Source: Artemia franciscana (lineage: Eukaryota; Arthropoda; Branchiopoda; Anostraca; Artemiidae). Taken from it: a DNA stretch of 64,000 nt. This document shows positions 43,001-63,152 of this stretch, in pieces. The notes under the pieces were generated by a model, which saw only the letters and a program-made list of their open reading frames with translations, did not search any database and was not told where the DNA came from. The position numbers were made by a program, and so were the translations under genes. The stretch is taken from NCBI RefSeq assembly GCF_032884065.1, contig NC_088873.1:29807658-29871657 (forward strand), read 5' to 3'. Numbering within the stretch: the first letter of the stretch is position 1; each line of letters opens with the position of its first letter.

Positions 43001-43604
43001 AATTGCCTGTAATGCCTATCTATCTATTTATTTGTTGGAAAATAAAAATATTTAAATTTATATTTGCTTGACTAATTAAAATTAAATTTTATCAAAAATG
43101 TGAGGAAAGAATATGTAATACCAAGTTTGTCACTTTTGGCATAACGTAAATGATGCTTCAAAATTTACTAACTATGCTTTCATTATTATTTTTTCCAGGA
43201 TTTCCAAAAGGATTTGGATATAGAAGAAGGATTTAAACGTCCTAGAATTTAGTTGTAATTACTTATAATGCCCTGAAAAAAATAAAGTTTGTCACAATTT
43301 AATTTGGAAATGCAATTTTACATATTTATTGAACACAAGAATATTTAAAATTATATTATAATACTCGGTTCAAGTTGCATTTTATCCAAATCGTAAGAAC
43401 AAAATTTAAAATTCCAACTTTGTTACATTTAGCAATTCGTAAACACTACTTCACAATTCGACAATTACACCTTAAATATTGTTTATTACAGGATTTTCAA
43501 AAGGATTTGGATATAGCAAGTACGGTGGTTACGGTGGAGGATACGGTGGCTATGGTGGATACCGACCTTATGGTGGCTATGGATATAGACCCTTCTATGG
43601 ATAA
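40065..43604 (+). CDS. Locus 3: small secreted glycine/tyrosine-rich protein
   Basis: Join of 40065-40122, 41358-41453 and 43492-43604: 267 nt, 88 residues plus stop. Exon 1 gives the signal peptide MMSKVLIFLSLFLVFAVSL (a second in-frame ATG lies at 40068). Exon 2 gives SYAQGQLRGEEQLPRDEQLP followed by AEDDAENKFFFK, an acidic linker with two LPRDEQ/EEQLP-like repeats. The last exon gives GFSKGFGYSKYGGYGGGYGG and ends YRPFYG. Introns are phase 1, donors GTAAGT and GTAAGA, acceptors TTTTTAG and TTTACAG. The linker motif (E/D)DA-x-x-(R/K)-x-F is shared with loci 1 and 2, and the end GYRPFYG resembles GRPFYG of locus 1. A second possible last exon lies at 43199-43236. Extracellular; function not known. 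Confidence 0.85.
43199..43236 (+). CDS. Alternative last exon of locus 3 (3a)
   Basis: After a good acceptor (TTTTTTCCAG) the exon reads GFPKGFGYRRRI and stops, with AATAAA following at 43281. Joined to exons 1 and 2 it would make a 63-residue protein without the glycine/tyrosine tail. It lies in a duplicated block of about 290 bp whose other copy carries exon 3b; the preceding intron sequences are recognisably related too. It may be a real alternative terminal exon or a decaying copy. Confidence 0.6.
43281..43286 (+). terminator. Polyadenylation signal after exon 3a
   Basis: AATAAA 45 bases past the stop of exon 3a, the feature that makes use of 3a as a terminal exon possible. Confidence 0.5.
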
Positions 43605-43677
43605 ACTTTTTCGCAGTGTCGCTTTGTTTGCAATGTTTACTTTTTAAGACTTCATTTGTTTCGTATTCCTTTTTCTA

Positions 43678-43683
43678 AATAAA
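43678..43683 (+). terminator. Polyadenylation signal after exon 3b
   Basis: AATAAA 74 bases past the TAA at 43602-43604. Confidence 0.6.
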
Positions 43684-43684
43684 A

Positions 43685-44364
43685 TTCCCTTTATTTGCAA
43701 TGTACGCAACAATATATTCCCTTTTGCGAAATTATTACTGTCATTGAGAACAGGCTAGCCTCTACAAGGTTTCAACGCGCCAATAGAAGTTATATTATAG
43801 GTAAATCTATGTATCACAGAAAATATACACTAAGCTGATAATAAAGGGGTTCGAACCCAGACACAACCTACATGCATTTTGTGCGTTTTGATTTATTTCA
43901 ACACCCCCCAAATATGCCCTAAAAGTATATCTTTAAAACCCTTAGCTTCATTAGTAGTAATGGTTGTAGCAGTAGTAATAGTACTAAAAATGATATGAAT
44001 GTAGCATCCTTTTTTTCCTATCTTTGGTTTTTTTCTATCATTTTCTATCATTGGGAATTTCATGGGGGTAAATTTGGTAAACCTGGGCTAATATCGATAG
44101 TTTGTTAATACTATTAAATCCAAACTTGTTGTACATTACGTTTCATGGAAAACAAATAAATACAAAAATTATTAAGGCTACCAAGAAAAATTGGATTATT
44201 TGTTTATAAAACAAGTTGAATATTTTGGCAAATATATTAGACTACTGCAATTAAGCATTTTGTAGCCTAATTACATTGGTATGCTTGTTCAATATCTGCC
44301 TCTATTATAACTGCTAAGTTCTGTGTAGTGAACAGGAAAAGAAATACTTTTGATCATATATGTG
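43685..44364. other. Downstream region of locus 3, no gene seen
   Basis: Unplaced A+T-rich sequence with a short run of AGTAGTAATA-type words near 43945-43985. No coding region or repeat was recognised. Confidence 0.5.
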
Positions 44365-45075
44365 GGTGTACCAGGCACGTACGCATGAATTTTTTTTCGG
44401 GGGGGGGGGCCAAAACCTTCGAAACAGCAGATATAAAGTAGTACCTTTTTATTTAGTAATGCAAACAGCACGTATATCGGAAAATATAGATTAGCTTTAA
44501 TCTTTAATATTGTAGCGGATGGGGGGAAGAAGACTGAAGCCTCAAAAGTACGTTTTAGGCTCAGGTTACGTTCATAGCGATTTAGAACCAGTGATTAATC
44601 TATTATATCCCACTGAAAGGGAAATTTTAGGATTAACAATGAAATATTGGTGCTGGGGGGATAGTTCTTCTATTGAAAAAACGTAGATTTTAATGAAAAA
44701 TGATAGTTTCCAAAATTGATCCATTAAAAGCTGTACTTTATCCTGAAAAGGGGGGATAAACGCCCTAATATCAAGGATAATTCTATTTTGCTGTGGAAAG
44801 CAAACTCTCTTTACAAAAATAAATAACAGTACAATTGCTAATTACTTCAAAAAGGGTAAAAAGTTAGACAGAAACTGGGTTAATAATTGGGCTTGACTTG
44901 ACCGGATAATTGCATGCTGAAAAATCCCCCAAAAAAGTCTTCACACATGTATCTATATTCTTAATAAATATCTTACTTTTGCCAGAAATCCCAAGAAACC
45001 ATGGGGAAATTAAACATTTCACAAAATTTCGGGGGGGGGCGAAGGCCCCCCCCTGCGTACGTGCCAGGAGTGTAC
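44365..45075. repeat. 711-bp repeat with inverted G-rich ends
   Basis: The left end reads GGCACGTACGCA followed by a run of G; the right end reads a run of C, then TGCGTACGTGCC. The ends are inverted copies over about 20 bp, with G/C homopolymers just inside. The interior has no recognisable coding region. It could be a non-autonomous DNA element, but no target duplication is evident. Confidence 0.55.
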
Positions 45076-45488
45076 TGTGTTCTAGCCATAATGGTACTCT
45101 CCCTTTTATTTCATCTATAATAGCACATTCAAGTTCCAATAGAGTAAAAGACTATTACTAAAGAATGCGCTAAGAACAACCCCCAATATTATCTTATAAC
45201 ATCCTCTAAAGAATTACTTCAAAAGCGGGTGCACTTCAAATATAACCAAATTCCAGTAATCAATTTTCCCCTCTGCACGTCAATTATTTTAGCCATATGG
45301 GGACGCGCAAACCATTTAATCATTCTAGTATGCAGGAACAGGAGATTGTTATTGTGTGCTAAAGGCTGTCATGTAGAAGGTATTAGCTAAATCAAAATGT
45401 TAGAATGGCTTTCATAGTCCATCTGGCTAGATACCACTATCGTGTTCATAAGAAGTTGGAATCTATTTTTACAATATATTGTATGTAC

Positions 45489-45706
45489 AATGCCCCGCTT
45501 TTCCTCCTCAACGCCCCGCTCCTTACGCTAAAGTTTTTTACTGTTTTAAAAAGTACAGTTAAGAGAGAGAGAGCCAAACCTTAGCGTAAAGAGCGGGGCG
45601 TTGAGAAGGAAAAGACCATTTCATATAAGGAGTAATTTCTGTTCGTTTTAAGTTTTAATGTCGCTCCTTACTTTCATTAAAAAAAACCAAGTTTTTTTTA
45701 TTTAAT
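45489..45706 (+). repeat. Solo 3' palindrome of family A
   Basis: Only the 3' palindrome, in its GGGGCGTTGAG form: CGCTCCTTACGCTAAAG, loop, CTTAGCGTAAAGAGCGGGGC, GTAATTTCTGTTCG, terminal ATTTAAT at 45706. The rest of the element is absent. The stretch before it (45076-45488) shows no gene. Confidence 0.8.
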
Positions 45707-45754
45707 TAACATTAAAAGTCAGATATAGCCTCTTTCCAATATTAATTAATTAAT

Positions 45755-46020
45755 GGAAACAATGGGAGAGTTGTTAGCTTGCAGCCGTTGCAATGAGAGC
45801 TGAAGGGAGTTCACAATCCCAGAGACATAATTACTGGATTTTTCAACTATGTTGAATAAAATGGCTATATGGAATTCTTGATTGAGTTTGTTAGTGCAAT
45901 GAATGGGCGTGGTTGAGGGGCTAGTTGCTCTCCCATCATTTTTTAAGCTTAAAAATGCCCCTAGAGCCTTAAATTTTTGACCTCTTCTTGGCAAAGTGGC
46001 CTGGTGAAAAAAAAATTGCC
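45755..46020 (-). repeat. Old, diverged family A fragment
   Basis: A decayed middle part in minus orientation: TTAGCTTGCAGCCG, AATCCCAGAGACATAATTAC, CAACTATGTTGAATAAAATG and GGGGCTAGTTGCTCTCCCAT. Confidence 0.6.
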
Positions 46021-46552
46021 CTCATCGCTCTTTACTCAGGCAGTGATATTACATTGCGTGAGGATTTGAAATAGGCTAGTTATTTATTTCTATGGATACA
46101 ATATGCTTACTCATTGGCAAATTAATGGGGAAAATTAAGGAAACATTAACAACACATTTGTAGTAAAACTGAAATCGGTTATCTGGTATCTAGATAGTTT
46201 GATAATTCAGTCAACTTTTTTTCGTCATTGCTCGTAAGTTGACATGCAGTGCCTTACCTAGCCTTTCCTGATATCTGCTATACAAGTGTTTTATTCTATG
46301 TTGTTTTTTTCCATGAAAAAAGTAATCCTAAATCTTAATAACTGATTTTTGACATCCTTTGGATTCCTTCTTTCACCAATCCTAGAAATTTAAGCCTAAC
46401 TATTGTTAAGTCAAGTGATCCAACGCAAGTGGGAAATCAAACACCAAGGGTCACATATCATGGGTCACACCATGGGTCACATATCAAACATCATGGGTCA
46501 CATATGCAAAGAGTTTCATTTTTTAAAGTGAGTTAGAACACATGAAGTAACA

Positions 46553-46558
46553 TTTATT
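46553..46558 (-). terminator. Polyadenylation signal of locus 2
   Basis: AATAAA on the minus strand, 72 bases past the TAG at 46630-46632. Confidence 0.55.
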
Positions 46559-46629
46559 TACAAAAAATCGTCTAAAATATCGTACGTCGTACAAAATATA
46601 TATTGCAATCAATTTGATGATGCTAAAAA

Positions 46630-55029
<8,400 letters not shown>

Positions 55030-55599
55030 CTGAAAAAAAATTAGCAAATTAGTTAGTCTCTAGATGCTTTCCTCAATAACACTCTCATATCTCTTCCTGC
55101 TCCTCTACTAATCAGACACAGATAATGAAATTATGATCACTGATAAATTCGAAGAGATGATGGAAACACTTGATACCAAGAATCCAGTGCTATGTTCTCT
55201 GATAATATATAAAAAATTTTCTTGTTGAAAGAACATTTAAAATTTATTTTAAATGAATATTTAAATAACATTGAAAATAGTAGCTATTAATGCTAACACC
55301 CTGCTCTCCACGCTAGGGTGTCATTTTGCACCTTACTTACTGATAAGGAATCTCAGGCAGTGGAATAGCACTGCCTAAATAAAGATTGATGTGGGCAAAA
55401 TATATTACTTTTCTTTGTCTTCGACCAGGGCACTTTGTATCGAAGGAGTTATCGTAGAAACTTCGAAGCCCTTCGGGTTGACACAACCCTCAAAGTCTGG
55501 AGGTAAGGGATATAAGTTATGCCCCAGACCCATATAAGTTTCATATGGAAGGGGTGGCCGTGTGAGCTTTAGAAGATTCTCATTTGATGGAGAATGTGT
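55030..55599. other. Upstream of locus 2 linker exon, no gene seen
   Basis: Should be intron 1 of locus 2. It contains CTTCGACCAGGGCACTTTG and CTTCGGGTTGACACAACC, segments that look like an old repeat, and nothing coding. No signal-peptide exon found. Confidence 0.45.
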
Positions 55600-56110
55600 A
55601 TTTCTAGTTTCCTTTTATGATTCGAACAAAATAGAGAACTACTAGCCTCCCCCCCCCTCTGACACGCTCTTTTTCGAAAAGCATTCAATTGAAACTGTGA
55701 GATAAGTATTTTGTTACCAATAGTCGAAAAATCATATAGCAATGTCCTTAGGGTGGGAGTAATTCCTTAGAGTCTCTGGCTAAGAGTTCTAAGATATGCC
55801 CTGGGGTATTTAAAGTTTATATGCAACGGGTGGTCATAAAAAACTTTGAATCGGACGGAGCTAATTTGATTAGAAGTCAGAAGCTGTAGTGCCCTTTTAA
55901 TAGAGTAAAAAGTGAATATAAGGCACCCCCCCCCCTCATGCCTATCATTCCCCAAAACATATCCAATCGAAATTTCAAGGAGTGTCAACCTCTCCACAGT
56001 CCTCAGGATAAGGGCTGTAAGTTTGGCAATTCGTTCATTGTTTTATACATAGTATAAGTTATTGAGAAAGGTACGCATGTTTGAACTTTACTTTCAAAGA
56101 ATATGAGGGG
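55600..56110 (+). repeat. Very old family A-like fragment
   Basis: Decayed plus-orientation sequence with AGAACTACTAGCCTCC, CATTCAATTGAAACTGTGAG, CAATAGTCGAAAAATCATAT and GGGTGGGAGTAATTCC, in family A order. A second similar block follows near 55800-56060. Identity is low. Confidence 0.45.
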
Positions 56111-57040
56111 CATTCAGGTGAGCCTTTTATAGAATGTTGAGGAGAGTGTTAAACTTAATCACAACATGCTACATGTATACGGATTGTCAAGAGGGTGTAA
56201 CACAAGAATAACCGAGTATATTAATTTGTAAAAATCAGGAAATGATAAAGGACATGATCAAAAAGGCAATATCTGTACACTACCAACTCTAATGCAAATA
56301 CTACCAAACAACTCCATTTACAATATTGACGGGAACTCTGACCTAAATCAAAATAAGTTATGTGCATACACACTGTCAAAATAAAGTATCTTAAGAATTG
56401 ATTTGGGCATTAAGTTGGGACTTTCAGAGAATGCTGAAGGGGGGAGATCGTCTCCAAAAGGTATTATATGCACTCAAGTGCTAATACTACTGTTACTGCT
56501 TCATTTACTACTGTTACTACTACTCCTATTATTGTAATTACTTGTAAGGTTAAAAGTATTGAAATGAAAATTTCAAGAAGCATATTAAGGTACAGGTTGT
56601 CAAATATAGCAATTGCCAATGATATTAAGTTGAAACTTCCAGGAATTAATGAGAAGGATGTTCTCCTGACCAAAAAGCCATATGTTAGTTCTAGTAATGC
56701 TAGTAATACTACTGCTACTTAATACTATTACTAATAATATAAATACTACTGTGACTAGCATTGCAATTATGCCTAAGGCTATGAAGGTGAAATTTCTAGG
56801 AATTTTGAGGGAGAAGGTGAACTGATTCACAAAACGCCATCTATATACATGTTGTCAAAAGGGTTTAATAGCAACATCTTAGGAACTGTTTGGTGTGTGA
56901 AAATGGAAATAACAGGGCTTGTTGTGAGGGATGTTAATAACACCCTTGCCTTCCTAAGACCAGAACATAATTTATGCTTTACTGAAAATGTTTTGACTTT
57001 TATTAGTTTCATAAATAAAGAATTATTAAAACTTTAAGGA
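56111..57040 (+). repeat. Degenerate repeats with TACTACTGT-rich stretches
   Basis: Diverged units with a TTGAGGAGAGTG/TTGAGGGAGAAGGTG-like block followed by CTACATGTATACGGATTGTC or CTATATACATGTTGTC recur near 56130 and 56800. TACTACTGT-type trinucleotide runs lie near 56480-56540 and 56690-56760. Open frames of 60-84 codons on both strands here overlap and have no recognisable domain. Confidence 0.45.
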
Positions 57041-58164
<1,124 letters not shown>

Positions 58165-58189
58165 ATATAGTTAATACTGTCAACAAAAT

Positions 58190-58530
58190 ATTAACATTAA
58201 GTCAAATTTTTGATGAATGGAAGTTGCTTTAATGGCCCTTCAGTAATACTTTCTCTACAGAATTTTTGGAAAACAGAAGGGGTATTATTGTTTATAAGAA
58301 GGAAAATTCTGCGTGACTTTTGATTTTCAATGTGATTGAAGAAATCGTACACTCGAAAACAGGATTCTGTTATGTTTAAAAATAATTTATAATAACGTTT
58401 AGACACATTGAAACATTTTATAAAAGTAAACGATGAGAAATATCCCCACTTCAAATCGTTGGAAATAAGGCTCATGGTAACACTTGCCTGTGCCCCTCCC
58501 CAAGTAAATATCCTGGTAAACTCCTAACCT
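58190..58530 (-). repeat. Dispersed repeat R3, copy 1, with preserved reading frame
   Basis: On the minus strand a 92-codon frame (58475-58200) includes YFSSFTFIKCFNVSKRYYKL and HIENQKSRRIFLLINNNTP. The copy at 62490-62830 gives YFSFPIFIRCFSISKC and VEDQKSRIIFIHMINIP in the same order. Nucleotide similarity starts earlier, at CTTGGGGAGGGGCACAGGC. The family is not recognised. Confidence 0.6.
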
Positions 58531-58617
58531 GGTCAAATTCCCAAATACTATCAATAATGCAAATCTGAGTCCACTCAAGAACTGGAGACACAAAAAACAT
58601 ATTATTTGCACACATAT

Positions 58618-60168
58618 CAAACAGTTCGTGGTAACGAACTGTAGTAAGGAGCGACCCGGCTCAATAGTAAACGAAAGTCTAAAAATCGAAATTTCGATGC
58701 TAAAAGATACATCAAAAGGATCAGATTTTCATGCTGATTTTAAATATATAAGTTCCATCAAATTTAATTTATGTCATCAAAAGTTACGAGTCTGAGAAAA
58801 TTTACCTTATTTTGGAAAATAGGGGAAAACGCCCCCTAAAAGTCATAGAAACTGAACAAAAATCACACCATCGCATTGAGCGTATAAGAGAACCCTATAG
58901 CAAAAATTTGAAGCTCCTATTTACAAAAATGTGGAATTTCGTATTTTTCGTCAGGAGACAGATCACGGGTGTGTGTTTATTTATTTATTTTTTTTTTTTT
59001 CTTTTTCCCAGGGGTCATTGTATCAACCAAGTGGTTCTAGAATGCCGCAAGAGGGCTAATTCTAATGGAAATGAAAAGTTCTAGTGCCCTTTTTAAGTGA
59101 CCAAAAATATTGGAGGGCACCTAAGCCCCCTCCCACGCTCATTTTTTCCCCAGTGTCAACAGATCAAAATTTTGAGATAGCCATTTTGTTCTGCATAGTC
59201 AAAAGCCATAAGAACTATGTCTTTGGGGATGACTTACTCCCCTACAGTCCCTGGGGGAAGGGCTGTAAGTTACAAACTTTTTCCAGTCTTTACATACAGT
59301 AATGGTTATTGGTAAATGTAATTGGTAATTGGTAAAACTTAGAACGAACAGATATTATTAAGCATATGAGGGGTTCTAAAAATACTTTAGCATAAAAGAG
59401 CGAGGTATTTAGCAGCAGATAAATACATCACTCTTTATGCTAAAGTATTTTTAGTAATTTCAACTACTTATTCTATGACCTATCTGATCCAGGGGTAATT
59501 CATAAAGAACTGGGACATAACTTAAAATTTAGTATAAAGAGCGAGGTATTAAGGAGGGAACAAACCCCCTCATATACATAATAAAAGTATTATAATATAA
59601 AAGTTTGTTACGTAAATTAATTCTTAAGTTACGTATATTTTTTACTAATAAAAACGTTGGTTAAAAATTAAAAGTTCTAGTTGCCTTTCCAAGTAACCGA
59701 AAAATTGGAGGGCAACTAGGCCTACTTCCCCACTCCTTATTTGTCAAAATCGTCTGATCAAAATTAAGAAAAAGTCATTTAACCAAAAAGAGAATTAGTA
59801 TGCAAGTTTCATTTTAATAATCTATGTGTGGAGAGCCAAAATCAAACATGCATTAATTCAAAAACGTTCAGAAATTAAATAAAAAAAACTAGTTTTTTAA
59901 CTGAAAGTAAAGAGCGAGATTAAAACTTAAAACGAACAGAAATTACTCCGTATGTGAAATGGGGTTTCCCCTCCGCAATCCCTCACTCTTTACGCTAAAG
60001 TTTGACTCTTTGTCACAATTCTAATTTTTAAAACAAATAAAAACTTTATTGTAAAGAGCGAGGGATTGTGGAGGGGAAAACCCATTTCACATACGGTGTA
60101 ATTACTCTTCGTTTTAAGTTTTAATGTCGCTCCTTACTTTCAGTTAAAAAACTTTTTTTTTATTTAAT
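58618..60168 (+). mobile_element. Family A copy with an inner deletion
   Basis: From CAAACAGTTCGTGG to ATTTAAT at 60168. A segment after TACAGTAATGGTTATTGG is replaced by a short run of TTGGTAA words (about 59305-59335). The 3' palindrome arms share a copy-specific form, GGGGTTTCCCCTCC and GGAGGGGAAAACCC. Confidence 0.9.
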
Positions 60169-60383
60169 TGTCAAAAGGGCGCATCCCGTTTGTCAAAGAA
60201 TATAGATAGAATTTTTTTTGGAGTGGTATTAAGTTTATTTTTCAGGTTGACATGAGGAGGTACGAAACTAAATTAAAAAAAAAAACTATTTGTATGGAGA
60301 TGTTCAAAAGGTTTAACGTTGTTAAAAACTGTTCAAAAATTATCTTGAAAATTATCTTGCAATAGCAAGCCAAATATAGATTT

Positions 60384-62093
60384 CAAACAGTTCGTGGTAA
60401 CGAACTGTAGTAAGGAGCGACCCGGCTCAATAGTAACCAAAACTCTAAAAAATGGAATTTTGATACCAATAGCTACATCAAAAGAATCGCATTTTAATGC
60501 TGGTTTTAAATATATAAGTTTCATCAAGTTTAGTCTTACCCATCAAAAGTTACGAGCCTGAGAAAATTTGCGTTATTTTAGAAAATAGGGGGAAACGCCC
60601 CCTAAAGGTCATAGAATCTTAACGAAAATCACACCATCAGATTCAGCGTATCAGAGAACCCTACTGTAGAAGTTTCGAGCTCCTATCTACAAAAATGTGG
60701 AATTTTGCATTTTTTGCCAGAAGGCAGATCACGGATGCGTGTTTATTTGTTTTTTTGTTGTTTTTTTTTCCCAGGGGTGATCGTATCGACCCAGTTGTCC
60801 TAGAATGTTGCAAGAGGGCTCATTCTAACGGAAATGAAAAGTTCTAGTGCCCTTTTTAAGTGACCAAAAAAATTGGAGGGCACCTAGGCCCCCTCCCACG
60901 CTAATTATTTTCCCAAAGTCAACGGATCAAAATTCTGAGATAGCCATTTTATTCAGCGTAGTCGAAAAACCTTATAACTATGTCTTTGGGGACGACTTAC
61001 TCCCCCACAGTCCCCGTGGGAGGGGCAACAAGTTACAAACTTTGACCTGTGCTTACATATAGTAATGGTTATTGGGAAGTATACAGGCGTTTTCAGGAGG
61101 ATTTTTTTGGTTTGGGGGAGGGGTTGAGAAGAGGGGGATATGCTGGGGGAACTTTCCTTCGAGAATTTGTAATGGGAGAAGAAAATTTCCATGAAGGGAG
61201 AGCAGGATTTACTAGCATTATTAAAAAAAAACAATTAAAAAATAAAAGTGAAAAAGCTTTTTCAGCTGGAAGTAAGGAACAGCAATAAAACTTAAAACAA
61301 ACAGAAATTATTACCCATATGAGGGGCTCACCTCCTTCTAATACCTCGCTCTTTACGCTAAAGTATTTTCGGTAATTTCAACTACTTATTCTACGGCTTT
61401 TGTGATTCAGGGGGTCATTCTTAATGAATTGGGATAAAATTTAAGCTTTAGTGTAAAGAGCGAGGTACTGACGATGGGCGAATCCTCTCATATGTGTAAT
61501 AAAAACATGAGAATACAAAAGTTCTTTACGTAAGCTAATTTATAAGTTACGTAAATCTTTTACCAATAAAAAGATTCGTAAAAAATTAAAAGTTCTAGTT
61601 GCCTTTTTAATTAACCAAAAAATCGGGGGGCAACTAGGCTTCGTCCCCCGCTCTTTTTTTCTCAAAATCATTCGATCAAAATTATGAGAAAGCCATTGAG
61701 CCAAAAAAAAAAAAAATATGCAAATTTCGTTTTGATTATTCCTCTGCAGAGAGCCAAAATCAAAACATGCATTGATTCAAAAACGTTCAGAAATTAAATA
61801 AAAAAAAACAAGTTTTTTCAACTGAAAGTAAGGAGTGACATCAAAACTTAAAACGCGCAGAAATCACTTCGTATATGAAAGAGGCTGCTTCCTCATCAAC
61901 GCCCCGCTCTTTACGCTAAAGTTTTTTACTGTTTTAAAAAGAAGAATTGAGAGAAAGAGTCAAACTTTAGCGTAAAGAGCGGGGCGTTGATGAGGAAGCA
62001 GCCTCTTTCATATACGAAGTAATTTCTGTGCGTTTTAAGTTTTGATGTCACTCCTTACTTTCAGTTGAAAAAACTTGTTTTTTTTTATTTAAT
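60384..62093 (+). mobile_element. Family A, complete copy
   Basis: A 1,710-bp copy with both ends, flanked by T on each side. The 3' palindrome is of the second form, with GCTTCCTCATCAACGCCCC in the left arm and its exact complement in the right arm. Both arms also share a copy-specific CGCAGAAAT / ATTTCTGTGCG-type change. The stretch before it (60169-60383) holds no gene. Confidence 0.9.
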
Positions 62094-62489
62094 TATTGAA
62101 AAAATCCAACATTTATTTAAAAGCTTTGTTTAACAAAACGAATATGCTTCATCTTCCACAAATCAAGTCATAAACAAGATAATATAAGTGTGCATAAGCT
62201 ATTCTGAAGGAAAATGGTGAGTTATTTTGTAAGGAGGAGTGGGGCAGAGGCATCAAAGAGTTAAATTTAATTTCAATACATTCCATCTATCATTGAACCG
62301 TCAAAAAAACTATTTAATTACTTTTGAGAATGAAAGGAATTTGTATATAATATCTTTTTCCCTAACCTTTATTATTTGGACTCGGGGGGGGGGGGGTTAT
62401 GATGCTCTTCAAAGTACGACAATATCTTTTTTTAGAATAGTTTATAGCGTTCATATACCTACTGGCACAGAGGTGAACACAGTGAGGCA
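62094..62489. other. Spacer, no gene seen
   Basis: A+T-rich sequence with a G-run near 62385. A 97-codon frame at 62239-62532 runs across the start of repeat R3 and shows nothing recognisable. Confidence 0.45.
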
Positions 62490-62830
62490 GAGTATCAGGA
62501 ATTTCCCAGAATTTTCTTGGGGAGGGTCATAGGCATGTACTACCAGGAGCCTTATTTTCAGCTATATGAAATTTAAATATTTCTCTTTTCCTATTTTTAT
62601 ACGATGTTTCAGTATATCTAAATGTGTGCATATAGTTTATGTGAATATACGAGAGCGCTATTTTAGAGGTCACGACTGCTCCAGCCCTGTAGAAGATCAA
62701 AAGTCACGCATAATTTTCATCCATATGATCAATATCCCCTTCTTTCCGCCAAAAATTCTGTAGTGAGAGAATTATTAAAGCGTTATTCAATGAAATTGCC
62801 CTTCGTTCAAGATTGATTTAACATTCAATT
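62490..62830 (+). repeat. Dispersed repeat R3, copy 2
   Basis: Plus-strand counterpart of 58190-58530: CTTGGGGAGGGTCATAGGC, GAGCCTTATTTTCAGC, then a frame with FIRCFSISKC and EDQKSR, a stop, and a region matching the remaining end of copy 1. Beyond it (62831-63017) nothing was recognised. Confidence 0.6.
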
Positions 62831-63017
62831 GGTCCACAGTTGTGGTTGTAATCAAACATTTTAATTCTAAAGTAGAAAAGTCGAAGAAGGGAAACGCTGT
62901 AAATCATTTACAATTATTGATGCATACAATTTAACAGCAAGAAATTGAGGGGTAGGATTTGTTGGGTCGGCAGCCCACTTCATATAGGGATAATCCAAAA
63001 AGACCAACAATTGAAAA

Positions 63018-63150
63018 AGAATGGTTTTCCTATTGAAAGTAAGGAGAGCCATTAAAATTGAAAATGACCAGAAATTATTCTGAATATAAGGTCACTTCAC
63101 CTTCCTCAATCCCTTACCCTTTACTATAGAGATTTTTAATTTGTCTCTCA
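63018..63150 (+). repeat. Diverged family A 3'-palindrome fragment
   Basis: Decayed left arm of the 3' palindrome: TTGAAAGTAAGGAGAGCCAT, AATGACCAGAAATTATTCTG and CCTCAATCCCTTACCCTTTA. Confidence 0.55.
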
Positions 63151-63152
63151 AT

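Noticed and set aside
44864-45161. Overlapping frames on both strands
   Set aside because: They run through the G/C-run end of the 711-bp repeat and show no family features.
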